Shown here in pieces: positions 44,578 to 53,469 of a DNA stretch of 64,000 nt; the stretch's first letter is position 1; the number at the start of each line of letters is the position of its first letter. The translations under genes were made by a program, and so were the position numbers. The DNA lies in assembly GCA_963819855.1 (NCBI GenBank), contig CAWFYC010000021.1, positions 930,001 through 994,000 of the forward strand, read 5' to 3'. The notes beneath the pieces are model-generated. The model ran no database searches. It worked only from the letters and a program-made list of their open reading frames with translations, and was not told where the DNA came from. The stretch is from JAMXLO01 sp963819855. Its GTDB lineage: Bacteria; Pseudomonadota; Alphaproteobacteria; Acetobacterales; Acetobacteraceae.

Positions 44578-45861
44578 CTACTTGATCAGACCCGCACTGC
44601 GCGGCAGGAACAGCGACAGCTCCGGAATACAGATGATCAGCATCAGGCCGACGCAGAGCGCCAGCATGTAAGGCCAGTAGCTCCGCGCATGCTGGATCAC
44701 GGATACGTCAGCGAAACGTAACGCCATCAGCAGGCCGACACCCATCGGCGGCGTGAACAGGCCGATGCCGACGGCGGCGGTCTGCACGATGTCGAAGTGC
44801 ACCGGGTGGATGCCGATCCTTGTGGCGACCGGGAACACCACCGGAATTAACACCACCGCTGCTGGCAGGCCTTCCAGCAGCATGCCGAACAGCAGCGTCA
44901 TGACCGCCACGCCGGTCAGGAACAGCCAATGTTGCGACTGCAACGGTTCCAGCAATCGGCCCAGCAGTTCCGGCACGCCGGACAGGCCCATCAGGTACTG
45001 GAACACCGTCGCCACCGCGAGCAGGAAGATCACCACGCCGGTCAGCACGCCGCTGTCGTAGGCGATGTGCAGGACCTGCATCCAGGACACGTTCCGGTAG
45101 TAGAATTTCGCCGCGATCAGCGAATAGAATGCGACGATGGCGCCGGCCTCGGTTGCGGTGAAGGCGCCGAGATAGAAGCCGCCGAGGATCACGACTGGGA
45201 TCACCATCGGCACCGCCGCGTCCTTTGAAGCGTGTAGCAGGCGGCGCCAAGAGGTTTCGGTGTCTTTCGGCCAGCCGAGAACGTGAGCCTGGATCAGCAC
45301 CAGGATGCACAGACACAGGCCGACGACGGCGGCGGGAATAAACCCAGCGAGGAACAGCGCGACCGCCGATTGGTTGGTGACCGCAGCGATTACGATCATG
45401 AAGATTGCCGGCGGCACCAGCATGCCCATCGCGGTGCCGGACGCGATCAGTGATGCGGAGTCCTCCGGCCGATAGCCGGCGCGGCGCAGCGAAGGCATCA
45501 GGGCCGAACCGAGCGCGGAGACTTCGGCCATTTTCGAACCGCAGATGTCGGAGAAGAAATACGACACCACGATCACCGACATGCCGAGCCCGCCGCGCAG
45601 CCAGCCGACCAGCGCGCGCGCCAGTTCCACCAGTGAACGCGACATGCCGGCGCGCTCCATCAGGCTGCCGGCGAACACGAACGAGGGAATTGCGAGCAGC
45701 ACCCAACTCTGGGACGCGGCGATCATGCTGGAGCCGAGTTGCTGCATCGGAAACCCGCCGAGCCAGAGGCCGGTGACGCCGGCTGCACCGAGGCAGAACA
45801 CGATCGGTAGTGACAGCAGCAAAAGCCCGACGAAGACGACACCCGTTACGGCGAGCAGCAC
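44578..45861 (-). CDS. dctM: TRAP transporter large permease
   Basis: 427 residues, GTG start, about twelve hydrophobic segments. SYFFSDICGSKMAEVSALGSALMP and ASGTAMGMLVPPAIFMIVIA are DctM family blocks. It is the sodium-coupled channel subunit of a tripartite ATP-independent periplasmic transporter. The dctQ stop is 3 bases upstream, and dctP lies before dctQ on the same strand, giving a complete P-Q-M set. Confidence 0.92.
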   Translation of the reverse strand: MLLAVTGVVFVGLLLLSLPIVFCLGAAGVTGLWLGGFPMQQLGSSMIAASQSWVLLAIPSFVFAGSLMERAGMSRSLVELARALVGWLRGGLGMSVIVVSYFFSDICGSKMAEVSALGSALMPSLRRAGYRPEDSASLIASGTAMGMLVPPAIFMIVIAAVTNQSAVALFLAGFIPAAVVGLCLCILVLIQAHVLGWPKDTETSWRRLLHASKDAAVPMVIPVVILGGFYLGAFTATEAGAIVAFYSLIAAKFYYRNVSWMQVLHIAYDSGVLTGVVIFLLAVATVFQYLMGLSGVPELLGRLLEPLQSQHWLFLTGVAVMTLLFGMLLEGLPAAVVLIPVVFPVATRIGIHPVHFDIVQTAAVGIGLFTPPMGVGLLMALRFADVSVIQHARSYWPYMLALCVGLMLIICIPELSLFLPRSAGLIK

Positions 45862-45864
45862 GCG

Positions 45865-46395
45865 CTATTCCCTCACATCCATGATGTCGTGTTCGGGTCC
45901 GGCCGGATTGCCGGCGGCGCGCAAGGCGTAGAGCGCCATGAGGATGCCGCCGACGGTGGCGGCGCTGTACAGCCACGCCAGGCTGAATTCCAGCGCCGGC
46001 GAGGTGAGCATCGCGTTCAGGATCGCCAGCTTGACTCCGACCCAGGCGACCAGACCGCCGAATGCCGCGATCAGCAGGTTGTTGCCAATGTGGATCACGT
46101 GCTGCATGCGCGGGGAGAAACGGTGCGACAGCAGCGTCAACGTGAAGTGGCTCCGCTCGGCCACCCCGACCGCGGCGCCGATCATCGTTAGCCAGGCGAG
46201 TGTGGTCTCCCCCACTTCCTCGACCCAGAAGAAGTTTATCGGATCGACGTCCAACCAGTCGGTGATCGGCAGCATCACGTAGCGCATGAACACGCCATAG
46301 AGCATCACGCCGATCGCCAGCAGCACCAGTCCGCCGGTGACGATCTTCGGGATCGCGAGGACTGCGTTGACCGCCCTCGCGCCGGATGGATGCAC
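45865..46395 (-). CDS. dctQ: TRAP transporter small permease
   Basis: 176 residues with four hydrophobic helices. FFWVEEVGETTLAWLTMIGAAVGVAERSHF carries the DctQ pattern of an early membrane helix pair and the conserved EE..T..W..F..A region. It holds the large permease in place. The start lies 4 bases after the dctP stop. It is less conserved in sequence than P and M, but the context makes the call firm. Confidence 0.88.
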   Translation of the reverse strand: MHPSGARAVNAVLAIPKIVTGGLVLLAIGVMLYGVFMRYVMLPITDWLDVDPINFFWVEEVGETTLAWLTMIGAAVGVAERSHFTLTLLSHRFSPRMQHVIHIGNNLLIAAFGGLVAWVGVKLAILNAMLTSPALEFSLAWLYSAATVGGILMALYALRAAGNPAGPEHDIMDVRE

Positions 46396-46399
46396 GAGA

Positions 46400-47416
46400 T
46401 CAGACCGTGGTGGCGGTGATCAGGTCCCAGAGCTCGCCATACTGCTTCTGGTACTGCGGCCAGACCTTCTCCTGCGCCAACTTCCTGAACGGCGCGCGGT
46501 CCGGCATGTTCACCGTCATGCCGAGAGGCTCGAGCATCTCCTTCGCTTTGGCGAGCGAATCGATGCTTTCGGTGTTCTTGCGCATGATCGCCTGCGCTTC
46601 GCTGGCGCCGTCCAGCATCAGCTTCTGCTGGTCAGGACGCAGCGCATGCCACATGCCGAGGTTCATCGCCACCAGTGTCGAGCCGTAGTTGTGGCCGGTC
46701 ATCGAATAGTATTTGGAAACCTCGTAGGCTTTCAGCGGGATCATGTTGACGACCGGCAGGTCGGCGCCGTCGATGACACCCTGCTGGGCGGCGGTGATTA
46801 CTTCGGCCCAGCCCAGCGGTACCGCGACTGCGCCGATGCCGTTCACCGTGTCGGTGAAAACCTTCGACGGCTGGGTGCGGATCTTCAGCCCGCGCAGGTC
46901 GCGCGGTTCGTTGATCGCGCGTTTGGCGTTCCAGAAATGGCGGAAGCCGTAGTCGAAATAATACAGCACCTTGACGCCGTATTTCTCCTGGAACGTCTTG
47001 TCGAGCTGATCGCCGACCTTGCCATTGAGGATCTTGTAGGCTTGGTCGTAGGAACTGATCAGGTAGCCGACCAGGAACACGCCCATCTCAGGAAAGATCG
47101 TGGCGGCGGCGCCGGACGGTGTGCCGATGGCGACGCTGCCGGTCTTCACGCCGTTCATCACGTCGAGTTCCTTGGTCAGCAATGTGCCGCCATGGAACTC
47201 GACCTGCAGCTCGCCCTTGGAGCGCTCGGTCATCGCCTTGGCGAACCAGTCGAGCGCGACTGCGCCGGATTCCGGGACGGGCGTGATATGGGCGATGATC
47301 AGCTTGGTGGGCTGCGTCTGCGCGATGGCCGGCGCCTTGCCCAGCGCCAGGATGCCAGCGAGGCCGCCCGCACCTTGAATGATTGTGCGGCGGCGCACTG
47401 CGAGCTTTGCGGTCAT
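46400..47416 (-). CDS. dctP: TRAP transporter solute-binding protein
   Basis: 338 residues with a twin-arginine-like signal peptide (VRRRTIIQG, then a hydrophobic run and cleavage near AIA). DLRGLKIRTQPSKVF has the carboxylate-clamp Arg of DctP proteins, and GWAEVITAAQQGVIDGADLP the specificity segment. It binds an organic acid in the periplasm and hands it to DctQM. GGGAGGTC precedes the ATG. The mmgE/prpD gene lies 85 bases upstream on the same strand. Confidence 0.92.
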   Translation of the reverse strand: MTAKLAVRRRTIIQGAGGLAGILALGKAPAIAQTQPTKLIIAHITPVPESGAVALDWFAKAMTERSKGELQVEFHGGTLLTKELDVMNGVKTGSVAIGTPSGAAATIFPEMGVFLVGYLISSYDQAYKILNGKVGDQLDKTFQEKYGVKVLYYFDYGFRHFWNAKRAINEPRDLRGLKIRTQPSKVFTDTVNGIGAVAVPLGWAEVITAAQQGVIDGADLPVVNMIPLKAYEVSKYYSMTGHNYGSTLVAMNLGMWHALRPDQQKLMLDGASEAQAIMRKNTESIDSLAKAKEMLEPLGMTVNMPDRAPFRKLAQEKVWPQYQKQYGELWDLITATTV

Positions 47417-47501
47417 CTGACGACCTCCCTGATCGTTTCATTGCGGACCGATCATAACCGAACCGCGCGGCAGCTCCAACCGCCGCGCGTCGGTTGCGTC
47501 G

Positions 47502-48845
47502 CTATTGCAGCGCGGTGATCTGCCGCGCCGACATCGATTGGATCGCCGAAAGACGCTTGAACAGCACATCGGCCGGGATGTCGGAGGCGCCGACATCCAG
47601 GCAGTCGGCGAATTTTTCGAAGATCTGCGCCTCGGTCAGCGGCCGCGACGCATGGCCGGTGGCGCGCTTCACCGGCTCGCCGGCGATGGTGTTGCCGTTG
47701 GCCAGTTCCACGATCACCTGGTCGTGCGGCGCGGCGCCGGAAAGTTCGGGGTCGTGCTCGGTGGTGGTGACAATCTCGACCTTGCGCATCAGCGCCTGGA
47801 TGTCGGGGCGCTGGACGAACTCATCGGTCAGTTCGCGCAGGCCGACGCGCTTGGCGACGACACCGCTCGCCATGGCGAACTCCATGCTAAACTTGGCGGC
47901 AAGTCCGGTGTCCGGCTGGTGGTTGCGCAGTATGGTCGCGAAATAGTCACTGATGTTGACGGTGATCTTCTTCACCTCGTCGGCCTTGATCGGCGTTGCA
48001 TTCACCAGATCGAGCACGCAGTCGATTGCACGATGCGTGCAGTAGCATGTGGGATACTTCTTGATGCCGAGGCCTTGGCTCAGGATGGCCCAGTTCTCGC
48101 CTGGTTTTGCCTCGCTGGTGCGGTCCTCGGTGCCGGTGGGCGAGATCGCATGCAGGAAGCCTTGCGGATGTTCCAGTGCGTCGGTGCTGGCGGTGAAGCC
48201 TGCCTCGGCCAGGCGGGCCGCCATGATGCCGGCGTGCGCTGCCTTGCCGGCATGGAACGGTTTCGTCATCGTGCCGAAATTCGCCATCAGGCCGGAACTT
48301 TGCGAAGCGCCGAGAGCGATCGCCTGCGCGGACTTGTCGGCATCGAGCCCGCGCAGCGACGCGCACGCCGCGGCCGCGCCGACCGCACCGTACAGCCCGG
48401 TCGGGTGCCAGCCTTTCTGGTGCAACAGTCCGGAGTCGCGACGGAAGAGTTCCGCCCAGGTCTCATAACCCGCCACGTAGGCAACGATCATGTCTGCGCC
48501 CGTCGAGCCGAGCGTTTCCGCCTCGGCCAGAATTGCGGGCACCAGCACCGTGCTAGGATGGCCACGCAGACCGACATCGTCGTAGTCGAGCGCGTGCGCC
48601 GCGGTGCCGTTGATCCACGCGGCTTCCGGCGCGGTGCTCTTCTCCATGCCGAAGGTGAGCGTGGCGGGGCCGTCGGCGGGCGCCAGCACCTGTTTCATGA
48701 TGCGCACGCAGTCCTCGCGACGGCCGGCGATCATGGTGCCGATGCAGTCTATGAAGCCCAGGCGAGCAATGCGCTCCGCGCCTTCGGGCAGACGGTTGGG
48801 TGACAGGTCGGCGATGAACTGGCCGAGGGTCTTGGTGAGGGACAT
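47502..48845 (-). CDS. MmgE/PrpD family protein
   Basis: 447 residues. IARLGFIDCIGTMIAGR at the N-terminus, WINGTAAHALDYDDVGLRGHPSTVLVPAILAEAE, and GLMANFGTMTKPFHAGKAAHAGIMAARLAEAGF form the all-helical MmgE/PrpD pattern. Relatives include 2-methylcitrate dehydratase and cis-aconitate decarboxylase. It probably dehydrates or decarboxylates a branched di- or tricarboxylate. GGAGAA precedes the ATG. Co-directional with the lyase upstream (19 bases apart). Confidence 0.9.
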   Translation of the reverse strand: MSLTKTLGQFIADLSPNRLPEGAERIARLGFIDCIGTMIAGRREDCVRIMKQVLAPADGPATLTFGMEKSTAPEAAWINGTAAHALDYDDVGLRGHPSTVLVPAILAEAETLGSTGADMIVAYVAGYETWAELFRRDSGLLHQKGWHPTGLYGAVGAAAACASLRGLDADKSAQAIALGASQSSGLMANFGTMTKPFHAGKAAHAGIMAARLAEAGFTASTDALEHPQGFLHAISPTGTEDRTSEAKPGENWAILSQGLGIKKYPTCYCTHRAIDCVLDLVNATPIKADEVKKITVNISDYFATILRNHQPDTGLAAKFSMEFAMASGVVAKRVGLRELTDEFVQRPDIQALMRKVEIVTTTEHDPELSGAAPHDQVIVELANGNTIAGEPVKRATGHASRPLTEAQIFEKFADCLDVGASDIPADVLFKRLSAIQSMSARQITALQ

Positions 48846-48864
48846 GGCGGTTCTCCGGGAATGG

Positions 48865-49821
48865 TCAGTGCAGCTTCTCGCGCAGCGCCTTCAGGCTGCC
48901 GCCCATCTTGACGGAGCCCGGTAGTGGATGGCCGACGATATCCTCGGCAAGACGAGCGACCTCGATTAGCTTGTCGAGATCGATGCCGGTCTCGATGCCC
49001 ATTTCGTCGAGCATGAACACCAGGTCCTCGGTGCACACGTTGCCAGCGGCGCCCTTGTGCGCGGCGAACGGGCAGCCGCCCAATCCCGCGACGGTGGTGT
49101 CGAAGATCGAAATCCCCATCTCCAGCCCGGCATAGGCGTTCGCGACACCCATGCCGCGCGTGTCGTGCAGATGCAGCGACAGCGTAAGTTCCGGGAAGCG
49201 TTCCCGCACCTTGCCGACCAGCGCCCGGATCGACTTCGGAGTCGCCCAGGCCATCGTGTCCGCCAGCGAGAACACCTGCGGCTTCACGCCGTGTTCGGCC
49301 GCGATGTCGAGCAGCTGCTGCATCAGGTCGAGCACCCGCTGATGCGGGATCTCGCCTTCGAAGTTGCAGCCGAATGCAGCCATGATGCTGGCGCGCTTCA
49401 GCGGGATGTTGTGGTGCTTGTACATCTTGATCGTTTCGTGCGCCTGCTGGATGTTGTCCTCCATCGAGCGCTGCTGGTTCTGCGCCAGGAAGGTCGGCGA
49501 TGCGGTCAGCGAGAACGAGCCTTCGATGTCCAGTCGATTGGCCGCAAGCGCGCGCTGCAGGCCTTTGATGTTCAGCCACAGTGCGGTGTAGTGGACGCCC
49601 GACTTGCGCTGGTAGCGCTGCACCACCTCGTCCGCATCGGCCCAGCCCGGCACTCGGTTCGGATTGACGAAGGAGGCGACCTGGATGTGATTGAGACCGG
49701 TTTCCGACAGCGCGTCGATCAGTTCGAGCTTGCGATCGGTGGAGATCGGACCTTTTTCGAACTGGAAGCCCTCACGTGGGCCTTCCTCGTTGATTTGCAC
49801 GAATTTCGGGAAGTCGGACAT
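48865..49821 (-). CDS. Hydroxymethylglutaryl-CoA lyase-like enzyme
   Basis: 318 residues from the ATG at 49821 with AGGAG upstream. The HMGL-like TIM barrel has Arg15 in EEGPREGFQ, the HLHDTRGMG metal histidines and GLGGCPFA with the catalytic Cys. HMG-CoA lyase yields acetoacetate and acetyl-CoA, but relatives act on citramalyl-CoA and other 3-hydroxyacyl-CoA esters. Its place first in a set with mmgE/prpD and a TRAP transporter suggests a dedicated catabolic operon. Confidence 0.85.
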   Translation of the reverse strand: MSDFPKFVQINEEGPREGFQFEKGPISTDRKLELIDALSETGLNHIQVASFVNPNRVPGWADADEVVQRYQRKSGVHYTALWLNIKGLQRALAANRLDIEGSFSLTASPTFLAQNQQRSMEDNIQQAHETIKMYKHHNIPLKRASIMAAFGCNFEGEIPHQRVLDLMQQLLDIAAEHGVKPQVFSLADTMAWATPKSIRALVGKVRERFPELTLSLHLHDTRGMGVANAYAGLEMGISIFDTTVAGLGGCPFAAHKGAAGNVCTEDLVFMLDEMGIETGIDLDKLIEVARLAEDIVGHPLPGSVKMGGSLKALREKLH

Positions 49822-49963
49822 GCGGGCGCTCCTGTATTTTGCGGCGATTGAATACCTGCCCGCGGCAGATGCCAAGTCCGCACGATTTCCGCCAGCCCGA
49901 AAAATGGCTTAAGATCTGCCACGCAATAACTGTTTCGGTCGTAGCTGCGCATGTCAACTTCGT

Positions 49964-50026
49964 CGTCGTCCCCGCGAAAGCGGGGACCCAGGCGGCATCT
50001 GGGTCCCCGCTTTCGCGGGGATGACG
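49964..50026. repeat. Long intergenic inverted repeat
   Basis: Arms at 49964-49991 and 49999-50026 (28 bases each) are complementary with one G/A difference, around a 7-base loop. Each arm also contains the smaller palindrome CCCCGC-GAAA-GCGGGG. The core 'cccgcgaaagcggggaccca' is a common dispersed alphaproteobacterial palindrome. It sits between the divergent lyase and PEP-mutase-like genes. Confidence 0.85.
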
Positions 50027-50073
50027 AGTTGGGGGTACCCTCGCAGCTGCACCTGCAAATGAGGGAGGATGCG

Positions 50074-50955
50074 ATGAGTGGTGCCAGTGGACTGCGCGCG
50101 CTGTTGCGAGGCGAGGCTATGGTGATTGCGCCGGGTGCCTATGACGGGCTGACGGCCAAGCTGGTGGCGCAGGCGGGATTTTCGGCAGTCTACATGACCG
50201 GCGCGGGCACCTCGGTGTCGCACGGCTATCCGGATTTCGGCCTGCTGACGATGAGCGAAATGGTGGAGAACGCGGCGCGCATCGTACGCTCGGTCGATGT
50301 GCCGGTAATTGCGGATGCCGATACCGGTTATGGCAATGAGCTCAACGTGTTTCGCACCGTGCAGGAATATGAACGGCGCGGCGTTGCGGGAATCCATATC
50401 GAAGATCAGGCGTCACCGAAGAAATGCGGTCACCTCGACGATAAGGAGATCGTGCCGCGCGACGATTACATCGCGAAGGTCCGTGCCGCCGTCGCCGCCA
50501 GGCGTGACGGCGATTTCATGATTATCGCGCGGACTGATGCACGTGCGGTCGCGGGACTGGAAGAGGCGCTGGCACGCGCCAATGCGTCGCTGGCGGCGGG
50601 CGCCGACATGGCGTTCGTCGAGGCCCCGCAGACGATGGACGAACTGGCCGCGGTGCCGAAGCGTGTCGCTGGGCCGTGCCTGCTGAACGTGGTGCGAGGC
50701 GGCAAGACGCCGGAGATCGATCTGCGGCAGGCGCAACAGATGGGCTATCGGCTGGCGATCGTGCCGGGACTGCTGCTGAAGGCGGTGATTGGCGCCTGCG
50801 ACGAAATGCTCGCTGAACTGAAGGCGACCCATGTGCACCCGGTGCCGCGCAGCGATATGACGGTGCGCGCGGCGTTCAATCGCGTTGGCGCGGAAGAGTG
50901 GGACGCGCTGCGCACGCGCTTCCGCGATGCCGAGGAGCGCCGCGCGGCCGAGTAG
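50074..50955 (+). CDS. Isocitrate lyase/PEP mutase-family enzyme
   Basis: 293 residues from the ATG at 50074, GGGAGG upstream; the frame is open to 49951 through the inverted repeat. The family blocks are PGAYDGLTAKLVAQAGFSAVYMTGAG, IADADTGYGNELNVFRTV (metal Asp residues), IHIEDQASPKKCGHL (active-site Cys) and IIARTDARA. Members include 2-methylisocitrate lyase, 2,3-dimethylmalate lyase and oxaloacetate decarboxylase. It would split a substituted malate or citrate-like acid. Confidence 0.87.
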   Translation: MSGASGLRALLRGEAMVIAPGAYDGLTAKLVAQAGFSAVYMTGAGTSVSHGYPDFGLLTMSEMVENAARIVRSVDVPVIADADTGYGNELNVFRTVQEYERRGVAGIHIEDQASPKKCGHLDDKEIVPRDDYIAKVRAAVAARRDGDFMIIARTDARAVAGLEEALARANASLAAGADMAFVEAPQTMDELAAVPKRVAGPCLLNVVRGGKTPEIDLRQAQQMGYRLAIVPGLLLKAVIGACDEMLAELKATHVHPVPRSDMTVRAAFNRVGAEEWDALRTRFRDAEERRAAE

Positions 50956-51010
50956 CGCCCGCGAGGGCTTCGTGACAGGCTGAACCAGGGATCGAGAGGG
51001 GGAGACGATC

Positions 51011-51964
51011 ATGGCGACGGTAGGCAGCGGCGATTACGTGTACGAACCGGTGGTGGACTGGGCGAAGTTGCCGTCCGGCTGGTCGTTCAAGGAGATCGGT
51101 TCGGTCGGCGTCGACAAGAACGACAACGTCTATGTGTTCAATCGCGGCGAACACCCGATGATCGTGTTCGACCGCAACGGCGATTTCCTGCGCTCCTGGG
51201 GCGAGGGCATCTTCCCGCGCGCGCACGGCGTGTTCATGGCGCCCGACGACACGATCTGGTTGACCGACGACGGCGACCACACCGTCCGGCAGTGCACGCT
51301 GGAGGGCAAGGTGCTGCTCACTCTCGGGATTCCCGGCAAGCCGGCGCCCTACATGAGCGGCGAGCCGTTCCATCGCTGCACACACACCGCGATGTCGCCG
51401 CAGGGCGATATTTATGTGTCCGACGGCTATGGCAATTCGCGCGTGCACAAATACTCGCCGAACGGCAGGCTGCTGCTGTCATGGGGTGGTCCCGGCACCG
51501 ATCCTGGCGAGTTCAACATCGCGCACAACATCACCTGCGACGCCGACGGCTGGGTGTATGTGGCCGATCGCGAGAACCACCGCGTGCAGGTATTCGACGG
51601 CAACGGCCAGTACGAGACGCAGTGGAACAATCTGCACCGGCCGTGCGGGCTATTCATGCCGCCCGGTAAATGCCCGATCTGCTATATTGGCGAGCTCGGC
51701 GCGGTACAGCCGGTCAGCCGCAATGTGCCCAACCTCGGACCGCGCGTGACGATCGTCGATCACACCGGGAAGCGCATCGCGCGGCTGGGCGGGGTGGGCC
51801 CCGGCATCGGCCCGACCGAGTTTCTCGCGCCGCACGGGCTGACAGTGGATTCGCGCGGCGATCTGTATGTCGGCGAGGTGTCGTGGACCAATTGGCCGCA
51901 GACCTTCAAGGACCAGCCGCGGCCCGATGACCTGCGCTCGCTCCACAAGTTCAGGAAGGTGTAA
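51011..51964 (+). CDS. NHL-repeat beta-propeller protein
   Basis: 317 residues. Repeated strands such as GVDKNDNVYVFNRGEHPMIVFDRNGDFLRSWG, GDIYVSDGYGNSRVHKYSPNG and GWVYVADRENHRVQVFDGNG are NHL repeats, with metal-coordinating positions as in peptidyl-alpha-hydroxyglycine alpha-amidating lyase. There is no signal peptide. Bacterial members next to carboxylic-acid catabolic genes may be lactonases or lyases; the role is open. GGGGGAG precedes the ATG. Confidence 0.82.
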   Translation: MATVGSGDYVYEPVVDWAKLPSGWSFKEIGSVGVDKNDNVYVFNRGEHPMIVFDRNGDFLRSWGEGIFPRAHGVFMAPDDTIWLTDDGDHTVRQCTLEGKVLLTLGIPGKPAPYMSGEPFHRCTHTAMSPQGDIYVSDGYGNSRVHKYSPNGRLLLSWGGPGTDPGEFNIAHNITCDADGWVYVADRENHRVQVFDGNGQYETQWNNLHRPCGLFMPPGKCPICYIGELGAVQPVSRNVPNLGPRVTIVDHTGKRIARLGGVGPGIGPTEFLAPHGLTVDSRGDLYVGEVSWTNWPQTFKDQPRPDDLRSLHKFRKV

Positions 51965-52001
51965 ATCCGGCAGCGCAACGAGGCACCACACAAAAGGTAA
52001 T

Positions 52002-52019
52002 TTGTGCGGTGCAGCACAA
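52002..52019. promoter_or_regulatory. Palindromic operator, possibly for a PhaR-type regulator
   Basis: TTGTGC-GGTGCA-GCACAA, a perfect 6-base inverted repeat 49 bases upstream of the 3-hydroxybutyrate dehydrogenase start. TGC/GCA-containing palindromes of this type are known targets of the polyhydroxyalkanoate regulator PhaR in alphaproteobacteria. The link is inferred from motif and neighbour. Confidence 0.5.
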
Positions 52020-52067
52020 GTCTGCCAAGCTTCGCTCTGCGTGGCCAGCAAAGGAGGGACGCACGCC

Positions 52068-52853
52068 ATGAGCTTGAAAGGCAAGGCAGCTCTGATCACC
52101 GGTTCCACCAGTGGCATCGGACACGGCATCGCGCTGGCCCTCGCCGCCGACGGGGCCGATATCATGCTGAACGGCTTCGGCGATGCGGCACAGATCGAGG
52201 CGTTGCGCGCCGACATGGCGGCCGAGCACGGCGTACGGGTGGCCTACTCCGGGGCGGATATCTCCAAGCCAGAGCAGATCGCCGCAATGGTGGCGGAGAC
52301 CGAGACCAAGCTCGGATCGCTCGACGTGCTGGTTAACAACGCCGGCATCCAATTCATCGCCAATGTCGAGGATTTTCCCGCCGAGCGCTGGGACGCGATC
52401 ATCGCGATCAACATGTCGGGCGTATTCCACGGCATGAAGGCGGCGATTCCGGGGATGAAGCGGCGCGGCTGGGGCCGCATCATCAACATCGCCTCGGCGC
52501 ACGGACTGGTGGCGAGCCCGCAGAAGGTTGCCTATGTCGCCGCCAAGCACGGCGTCGTCGGCATGACCAAGGTGGCGGCAATCGAACTGGCGAATCATGG
52601 CGTGACGGTGAACGCGATCTGCCCAGGCTGGGTGCTGACGCCGCTAGTCCAGAGGCAGCTCGAGGCCAAGGCGAAGCAGGAAGGCACCACCGTCCAGGAC
52701 CAGGAGCGGCGCTTCCTCACCGAAAAGCAGGCGATGGCGCAGTTCTCCACGCCGGAGCAGATCGGTGCGCTGGCGGTGTTCCTGTGCTCCGAGGGCGCGA
52801 AGACGATCACCGGTGCGCCGCTGTCGATCGATGGCGGCTGGGTGGCGCAGTGA
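52068..52853 (+). CDS. bdhA: 3-hydroxybutyrate dehydrogenase (short-chain dehydrogenase)
   Basis: 261 residues from the ATG at 52068 with AAGGAGGG upstream. TGSTSGIG is the NAD loop, NNAG the central motif, with Ser in NIASAHG and Tyr-Lys in AYVAAK as catalytic residues. The segment QRQLEAKAKQEG and the C-terminal SIDGGWVAQ are typical of D-3-hydroxybutyrate dehydrogenases, which oxidise the monomer of PHB to acetoacetate. Confidence 0.87.
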   Translation: MSLKGKAALITGSTSGIGHGIALALAADGADIMLNGFGDAAQIEALRADMAAEHGVRVAYSGADISKPEQIAAMVAETETKLGSLDVLVNNAGIQFIANVEDFPAERWDAIIAINMSGVFHGMKAAIPGMKRRGWGRIINIASAHGLVASPQKVAYVAAKHGVVGMTKVAAIELANHGVTVNAICPGWVLTPLVQRQLEAKAKQEGTTVQDQERRFLTEKQAMAQFSTPEQIGALAVFLCSEGAKTITGAPLSIDGGWVAQ

Positions 52854-52878
52854 TCCGCGAGCGGTGTAGCATGTCCGA

Positions 52879-53469
52879 ATGAGCGAAGTCGCCCGGTTTG
52901 CCGCGATGATGCGGCGGTCCGCCGAGCTCAAGCAGCGGATTGCGATCGACTTGGCCGACGCGTTGATCGCCGTGGTGGATGCGTGCGAAGCGAGCCTGCG
53001 GCAAGGCGGCAAGCTGATGTTCTGCGGCAACGGCGGATCCGCGGCGGACAGCCAGCACCTGGCGACCGAACTGATCATCCGGCTGCGCGGCTCGGTTGAG
53101 CGGCCGTCCTGGCCGGCGCTGGCACTGACGTTGGACCCGGCGGCGCTGACAGCGGCCGGCAACGACTTCGGCTACGAATTCGTGTTCGAGCGGCCTCTGC
53201 GCGGGCTGGGACGGGCAGGCGATGTGCTGTTCGGCATCACCACCTCCGGCCGCTCGGCCAATGTGGTGCGGGCACTGCGGGCGGCCCGCCAGATGAAAAT
53301 CGTGACGGTAGGTCTGCTGGGTGGGGCGGGGGAACCGGCGTTGGGCCTGTGCGACCACGCCCTGCTGGTGCCTGATGCGGAAACGGCGCGCACCCAGGAA
53401 TGCCACATCGCGCTTGGGCACGCCGTGCTGGAACTGCTGGAGGATCGGCTGGTGGCGCGCCCGCTGTGA
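52879..53469 (+). CDS. gmhA: Phosphoheptose isomerase
   Basis: 196 residues with a SIS fold. FCGNGGSAADSQHLATELIIRL, GITTSGRSANVVRAL and ETARTQECHIALGHAVLELLE match GmhA; Glu and His in the first and last blocks bind zinc. It converts sedoheptulose 7-phosphate to D-glycero-heptose 7-phosphate for LPS core heptose. The stop overlaps the next start by GTGA, so the two are translationally linked. Confidence 0.9.
   Translation: MSEVARFAAMMRRSAELKQRIAIDLADALIAVVDACEASLRQGGKLMFCGNGGSAADSQHLATELIIRLRGSVERPSWPALALTLDPAALTAAGNDFGYEFVFERPLRGLGRAGDVLFGITTSGRSANVVRALRAARQMKIVTVGLLGGAGEPALGLCDHALLVPDAETARTQECHIALGHAVLELLEDRLVARPL

Noticed and set aside
47505..48803. 432-residue plus-strand frame over mmgE/prpD
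   Set aside because: Antisense to a conserved gene, no recognisable domain.
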